Made by a program: the position numbers and the translations under genes
NCBI GenBank assembly: GCA_019241495.1
Contig: JAFAWZ010000033.1
Span: 1 to 9,276 of the forward strand
Direction of reading: 5' to 3'
Origin: Acidimicrobiales bacterium
Lineage (GTDB): Bacteria > Actinomycetota > Acidimicrobiia > Acidimicrobiales > Palsa-688
Length of the DNA stretch: 9,276 bases
Notes under the pieces: model-generated
What the model saw: the letters and a program-made list of their open reading frames with translations, nothing else
What the model was told of the DNA's origin: nothing
Database searches by the model: none
In this document: positions 6,366 through 9,276 of the stretch, in pieces
Layout of the letters: each line of letters starts with the position of its first letter
How positions within the stretch are numbered: position 1 is the first letter of the stretch

Positions 6366-7010
6366 GTGGTGGACGACACCTCTTCACGCTGGGAGCCTGA
6401 GAGCGACGAGGAGTACGAGGCGGCGAGCACGGAGCTGAAGCGGCGGTTCAGCACCTGGGTGACCCGTGGCGATGCCGTGTTCGATTCTGACGCCCCAGAG
6501 GGCATGCTCCACTACAAGTGGGGCTATGTCGATGGCCATCTCACTCGCTGGACGCGCCACGACCTCGATGAGATATATCTCGAGCTGTATCCGGCCAAGG
6601 TGATGGCCGACTCCGACGAGCTCGACGAGGTGCTGGCCGAGGCGAAGATGTTCCTCACCTTCTTGTCCGAGACCGGTCTGCTCGACAAGGAGAGCGAGCC
6701 CGCGGAGGTCCTTGTTGACCACCTCGGTCGCATCCACGGGCGGTTCCGGGCGAACATGGCTGACGCCTCGCGCTATAGCTTCGGCAAGCGCCTGTGGACC
6801 GAAGCGGCAGCCGAGGGCGTGCGGCCCGACGACGCCGAGGCGGTCGAGGCCTTCATGGCGCGCTTCAATGCCCGGCCCCGTGGCGAGCGGGACGCGATCT
6901 TGGGCGGAGGCCTGAAATCGGGGAATCGCCGGACACCGACGGGCCGGTTCACCCCTCCGGGGACCTCTCCCCAGCCCAGCTCACGAAAGCGTCCCACGCG
7001 CCGGAGATGA
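6366..7010 (+). CDS. hypothetical protein, convergent with the transposase
   Basis: This 214-residue soluble protein is not recognised as a named family. Residues 1-25 are acidic. The centre is helical and rich in charged residues (HDLDEIYLELYPAKV, DELDEVLAEAKMFLTFL). A later stretch with RFRANMADASRYSFGKRLW and MARFNARPRGERDAILG looks conserved in style. From about residue 181 the tail turns basic and Pro/Thr/Arg-rich and overlaps the 3' end of the opposing transposase gene by 30 bp. That tail may therefore be read-through into insertion-sequence DNA and not original protein. The start is GTG 6366 or GTG 6369. The only good GGAGG (6341-6345) lies about 20 nt upstream, so the start is not firm. 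There is no signal peptide and no obvious catalytic motif. Confidence 0.72.
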   Translation: MVDDTSSRWEPESDEEYEAASTELKRRFSTWVTRGDAVFDSDAPEGMLHYKWGYVDGHLTRWTRHDLDEIYLELYPAKVMADSDELDEVLAEAKMFLTFLSETGLLDKESEPAEVLVDHLGRIHGRFRANMADASRYSFGKRLWTEAAAEGVRPDDAEAVEAFMARFNARPRGERDAILGGGLKSGNRRTPTGRFTPPGTSPQPSSRKRPTRRR

Positions 7011-8250
7011 ACGGCCGGGCAGCGGCGGGCAGTAGCCCCCACGGTCCAAGAGCGCGAGTGCGATCAGGTGCTCGGGCTTTTGGAAGCCAAACGCCATCCG
7101 GTGCAGCACGCGCAGCTTCGTGTTCGTCGACTCGATGAGGGCGTTCGAGACACCCTGGAGCAGCGCCGCCTCGATGCCCGGGAGATGGCGGCGGATCTTC
7201 CGGCCGAGCTCGACGAAGGCCGGCAGACGCGAGCGGGCGGCCCAGGCGAGCCACGCGTCGAGCATCGTGAGCGAGACGACACCCTTTCGCCTGATGGCGA
7301 GCCGGAGCTGCTCTTTGAGCAAGTAGGCCCGATAGAGGGGCGCGTTCGTCTTGGCGATCACGGCGAGCTTGGCCTGCTGGCGGTGCGTCAGGTCCTCGGG
7401 GTTCTTCCACAGCGCAAAGCGCGCCCCCTTCAGCTCTCTAGCCTGCTCGGTCATGCCCGAGCGCCGGGCCGTGTTCCAGACCTCGCGACGCACCTCGTCG
7501 AGGGCATCGGTCGCCCACTGGACCACGTGAAACGCGTCGATGCACAAGGTGGCGTTCGGACAGCGCTCACCGACGACGTCGGCGATCCATTCCGCCCCGT
7601 CCGCGGAGACCACGGTGATCTGCTGGCAGCGCTCCTCGCCGACGAGGTCGAAGAGACCCCGAAGTGTCTTCTTGTCCCGGCCGACCGCCGCCCAGACGAG
7701 TCGTCCCGAGTCGTGGTCCACGCAGACCGTCAAGTACCGGTGCCCCCGCTTGTAACTGATCTCGTCGAGCCCGATGCGGCGTAATCCAGCGAAGGGATCA
7801 TGCGCGCTACGACCGTCGGCGACGACACGGGCCACGATCGCCCCCACCGTCCGCCAGGCGACGCGCATGAGCTCGGAGACCGCAGACCTCGAGGTGTGGG
7901 TGACGAGCCAGGCGACCTGGTCATCGAAGGCGCGGGTGTGGCCCGCACCATGACGAGCCCAGGGCACCTGGGCAACGGTCGGACCGTGGGTGGGGACAGT
8001 GCACCCGGGGCGAGTCGGCCTCCAAGGAGCACTGGATGGGCCCAAGGTCGAGCGCCCGCCATCGCCGACGCCCCTCGCCCTGGTCATAGCCGGCAGCACG
8101 CACCCCGCAGCGCCCACAACGGCGCTTGGTCGCCCTGCGCGGTCGGACGCGTATGACCACCATGTTCAGCGTCTCATCGACCTCGACCGACTCGATCACC
8201 GTCGCCTTGTCGACACCGGCCACCCGCCGCCACACGTCGGCACCGAACAA
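6981..8250 (-). pseudogene. ISL3-family transposase, frameshifted
   Basis: On the minus strand, frame one starts at TTG 8250 after a good AGAGGAGA site. It encodes the N-terminal region typical of ISL3 transposases (GVDKATVIESVEVDE, then a cysteine zinc-binding part RRCGRCGVRAAGY). After SPRVHCP the frame is lost, and homology-like sequence resumes one frame over as THGPTVAQVPWARHG. The cause is one extra base in a C4 run, seen as GGGG at 7992-7995 on the + strand. The second frame holds the DDE residues: D in GLDEISYKRGH (codon 7764-7766), D in CIDAFHVVQW (7536-7538) and E in NALIESTNTKL (7131-7133). It ends with the usual LDRGGYCPPLPGR. Either the gene is inactive or the base is a sequencing error. 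ISL3 transposases are normally made from one ORF. Confidence 0.9.
6981..8250 (-). mobile_element. ISL3-type insertion sequence (ends not resolved)
   Basis: The transposase defines an insertion sequence of the ISL3 group (IS204/IS1001/IS1096/IS1165 type). The family normally has terminal inverted repeats of 15-39 bp and 8-bp target duplications. I compared the flanks by eye (about 6900-6985 and 8250-8420) and found no convincing short terminal repeats there. The span given is therefore only the coding core. The only strong inverted pair around it is the larger A/B element at 6217-6350 and 8308-8410, which would enclose the unknown gene at 6366 as well. Confidence 0.6.
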
Positions 8251-8307
8251 TACCGTTCTCCTCTCGTCGTCTCCACCTCCTCGAACGGACAGAGAACGTA
8301 GACAGCA

Positions 8308-8410
8308 GGCGACGTCCCCTGCCTTTCAGCAGGTCAGGACGCCCACGGAAGGAGCAGGAGAGGCGGAAAACTCGGCGCGGCCGTCCAAGTTGTTCGAAGG
8401 CGGGACCTAA
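8308..8410 (-). repeat. intergenic element, copy B (inverted partner at 6217-6350)
   Basis: Read on the minus strand from 8410, it repeats the two conserved blocks of copy A: 8410-8377 (27 of 34 identical, with 14 identical bases at 8390-8377) and 8362-8342 (21 of 21 identical). The small CGGCC-GCA-GGCCG hairpin of copy A is here CGGC-CGC-GCCG, so the stem is kept while the sequence changes. Further on, GGCAGGGGACGTCGCC resembles GGCAGGGAGGTTGCC of copy A. It begins at the TAG of the NHLP-like gene and ends about 58 nt before the transposase start, so it follows one gene and precedes another on the same strand, as copy A does. Confidence 0.72.
8313..8341 (-). other. strong hairpin within copy B
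   Basis: CGTCC (8313-8317) pairs with GGACG (8337-8341), and CCTGC (8318-8322) with GCAGG (8329-8333), around a 6-nt loop and a 3-nt bulge. This makes a 10-bp stem. On the minus strand no U-run follows. A further GGACG on the minus strand at 8386-8382 could compete for the same CGTCC arm, so two exclusive folds are possible. It could end the NHLP-like transcript or lie in the transposase leader. Confidence 0.48.
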
Positions 8411-8694
8411 CTCCGCGTCCGGGAGGGCCGGCCGGGAGCCACTCCCATCATCACCTGCACGGTCGGTTCCGGAACGCCCGAGGTGTCCACCGGGACCACG
8501 ATGCACAGGAGATCGGGCTGCTCCTCTACAACCCTCACCCGCAGTCCCTCCGGCAGCTCGACTCCGAGCTCCTCGGCCAGAGCGGCCTTGGGGTCGGCCA
8601 GCAACCGAGCCTTGTACTCCGGATCGGACCACGCCCGGCGCACGATCCGCCTCTCGATGTTGTGCCGTTGGGTCGGAAAGCGGGAGTAGGGCAC
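8407..8694 (-). CDS. NHLP-type (nitrile hydratase-like leader) peptide, putative RiPP precursor
   Basis: This 95-residue protein has the features of the nitrile-hydratase-alpha-like leader family (NHLP), known from proteusin-type RiPP precursors. Residues 13-68 contain IERRIVRRAW, DPEYKARLLADPKAAL, EELGVELPEGLRVRVVEE and the closing PDLLCIVVP. That is the usual order of leader helices and final strand. The remaining 27 residues (from V69) would be the core. They contain Ser/Thr (T71, S72, T78, S91, T93, S95) but no cysteine and no clear GG/GA cleavage site. The metal-binding CTLCSC motif of true nitrile hydratase is absent and the length is far too short for that enzyme. The GTG at 8694 has no Shine-Dalgarno, which fits leaderless translation. 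No maturation or export gene is in the window, so a stand-alone domain protein is the alternative. Confidence 0.85.
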   Translation of the reverse strand: MPYSRFPTQRHNIERRIVRRAWSDPEYKARLLADPKAALAEELGVELPEGLRVRVVEEQPDLLCIVVPVDTSGVPEPTVQVMMGVAPGRPSRTRS

Positions 8695-8701
8695 AGTCGG
8701 C

Positions 8702-8707
8702 AGCGTA
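8702..8707 (-). promoter_or_regulatory. candidate leaderless -10 box of the NHLP-like gene
   Basis: On the minus strand TACGCT (TANNNT) ends 7 nt before the GTG start, which sets the transcript start at the start codon. No ribosome binding site lies in between. The expected -35 zone coincides with the inverted repeat at 8712-8733. Confidence 0.42.
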
Positions 8708-8711
8708 GGCG

Positions 8712-8733
8712 TTCGGTCCCCACTACGACCGAA
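8712..8733. promoter_or_regulatory. inverted repeat, candidate operator
   Basis: TTCGGTC (8712-8718) and GACCGAA (8727-8733) form a perfect 7-bp inverted repeat with an 8-nt spacer. It covers the region 5-26 nt upstream of the likely -10 box of the NHLP-like gene, where a repressor or activator dimer would act. It also lies in the divergent gap shared with the gene at 8917. No regulator gene is present in the window to name a partner. Confidence 0.42.
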
Positions 8734-8916
8734 ACCTCACCCACGTTGGCTCCGAAGACGTTGACCAAGAGCGCCAGATCCGTTCCGCGCTCGATCCAAG
8801 AACCTGATCCAACCCGAGGCAAGCGCAGATCAACACCTGGGATCTCCGGCCGGCTGTATATCGAAGCGATCGGAGGGCGATTTCAGGGTCTTCCGTGCTC
8901 AGCCGATGATTAAGCC

Positions 8917-9276
8917 ATGGCGGTTGGGTCAGGAACACTAGGCAGAGCGCTGCGGGTCGCCGGCACGCGCAGAACAAGAATCGGGCTTGCTCTCATCGTG
9001 GCTGTCCTCTTGGGAGCCGTCGGTGCCGGAACAGCGATCCTGCTCAACCGGCCGGGAGGCCCTTTCTGCGGGTGTAGCCTGGTTGTCAAACTATCGCTCC
9101 GTCGCAGCTCGCCACGGTCTGAAGCCCGTCATGTTGCCGAACGCCAAGATCGCTGATCTGCATTTTCATGACGGGACAGTCGACGTAGACGACCAGGGCA
9201 ATGTCGATCTGGTCATGAACCTCGTCGATCCCACACAGCCGGTGTGGACGCCCGTAATGGTCAGCGCCGGGCTTCA
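8917..9276 (+). CDS. membrane-anchored hypothetical protein, apparent frameshift, partial
   Basis: ATG 8917 opens a frame with a basic stretch (RRTRIG) followed by one hydrophobic segment (IGLALIVAVLLGAVGAG, residues about 22-38), a signal anchor. In that frame the sequence turns non-protein-like after NRPGG and stops at 9156. One frame over, from about 9053, protein-like sequence continues to the window end: AGVAWLSNYRSVAARHG, then LPNAKIADLHFHDGTVDV and DLVMNLVDPTQPVWTPVM. The simplest reading is one gene with a one-base insertion between about 9049 and 9062. A separate gene starting at TTG 9083 or ATG 9131 is less likely. GATGAT at 8905-8910, 6 nt before the ATG, is a weak leaderless -10 candidate. 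The family is not recognised, and the C-terminus lies outside the window. Confidence 0.6.

Noticed and set aside
6900..8420. Short terminal inverted repeats of the ISL3 element (for example CTGAAA-GGGGA-TCGCC at about 6914-6932 versus 8308-8328)
   Set aside because: The match needs internal gaps and is interrupted. True IS ends align without gaps, and no 8-bp target duplication was found.
8407..8694. Nitrile hydratase alpha subunit fragment
   Set aside because: The cysteine claw motif and the catalytic domain are absent. The protein has its own start and stop, and its leader-like layout fits NHLP peptides better.
8778..8811. Three GATCC units at 8778, 8793 and 8806
   Set aside because: The spacing is irregular (15 and 13 nt) and the units are short. 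There is not enough to call an iteron array or operator.
8535..8822. Minus-strand frame with a fairly protein-like N-terminus (ALLVNVFGANVGEVSVVVG)
   Set aside because: The second half is an out-of-frame reading of the NHLP-like gene, and there is no start signal. The upstream part alone is too short to support as a gene or as a shifted extension, since NHLP leaders do not need it.

Overview
The window is GC-rich, densely coding DNA. It looks like an actinobacterium, possibly Acidimicrobiia or a related uncultured lineage. The reasons are the codon bias, GTG/TTG starts, a PrmC-related methyltransferase, a DinB/DUF664 protein, a DUF929-VKOR pair, and several genes whose likely -10 box (TANNNT) lies 6-7 nt before the start codon, as in leaderless transcription. 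The phylum assignment is inference from gene types and composition.

Layout on the + strand: an MFS exporter (53-1345), a histidine-phosphatase protein (1366-1944), a small [3Fe-4S]-type ferredoxin (1995-2186), then a structured non-coding gap (2187-2394) and a beta-propeller-like protein of unknown role (2395-3345). Next comes a tight cluster: a membrane-anchored thioredoxin-fold protein with a CPIC motif (3395-4381), a VKOR-family thiol oxidoreductase (4383-4907), a PrmC-related methyltransferase (about 4846-5694) and a DinB/DUF664 protein (5691-6206). The thioredoxin-like protein and VKOR, one base apart, read as an oxidative protein-folding module outside the membrane. An unrecognised protein follows (6366-7010).

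The right third is accessory in character. An ISL3-type transposase on the minus strand (8250-6981) is broken by one extra base in a C4 run. Upstream of it is a minus-strand gene for a 95-residue nitrile-hydratase-leader-like (NHLP) peptide (8694-8407), the signature of a RiPP precursor. No maturation enzyme lies in the window. Its promoter region has a leaderless-type -10 box and a perfect 7-bp inverted repeat. A membrane-anchored unknown protein (8917 onward) appears frameshifted near 9050-9062 and runs off the window.

The most unusual signal is a pair of related intergenic elements in inverted orientation (6217-6350 on +, 8410-8308 on -). They share an ungapped 34-nt block (27 identical) and a 21-nt identical block, with different spacer lengths. 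Each lies just after one gene and before another on the same strand. Together they bracket the unknown gene and the transposase. They could be a structured RNA/leader family or the ends of an old mobile unit. No rRNA, tRNA or CRISPR array was seen.
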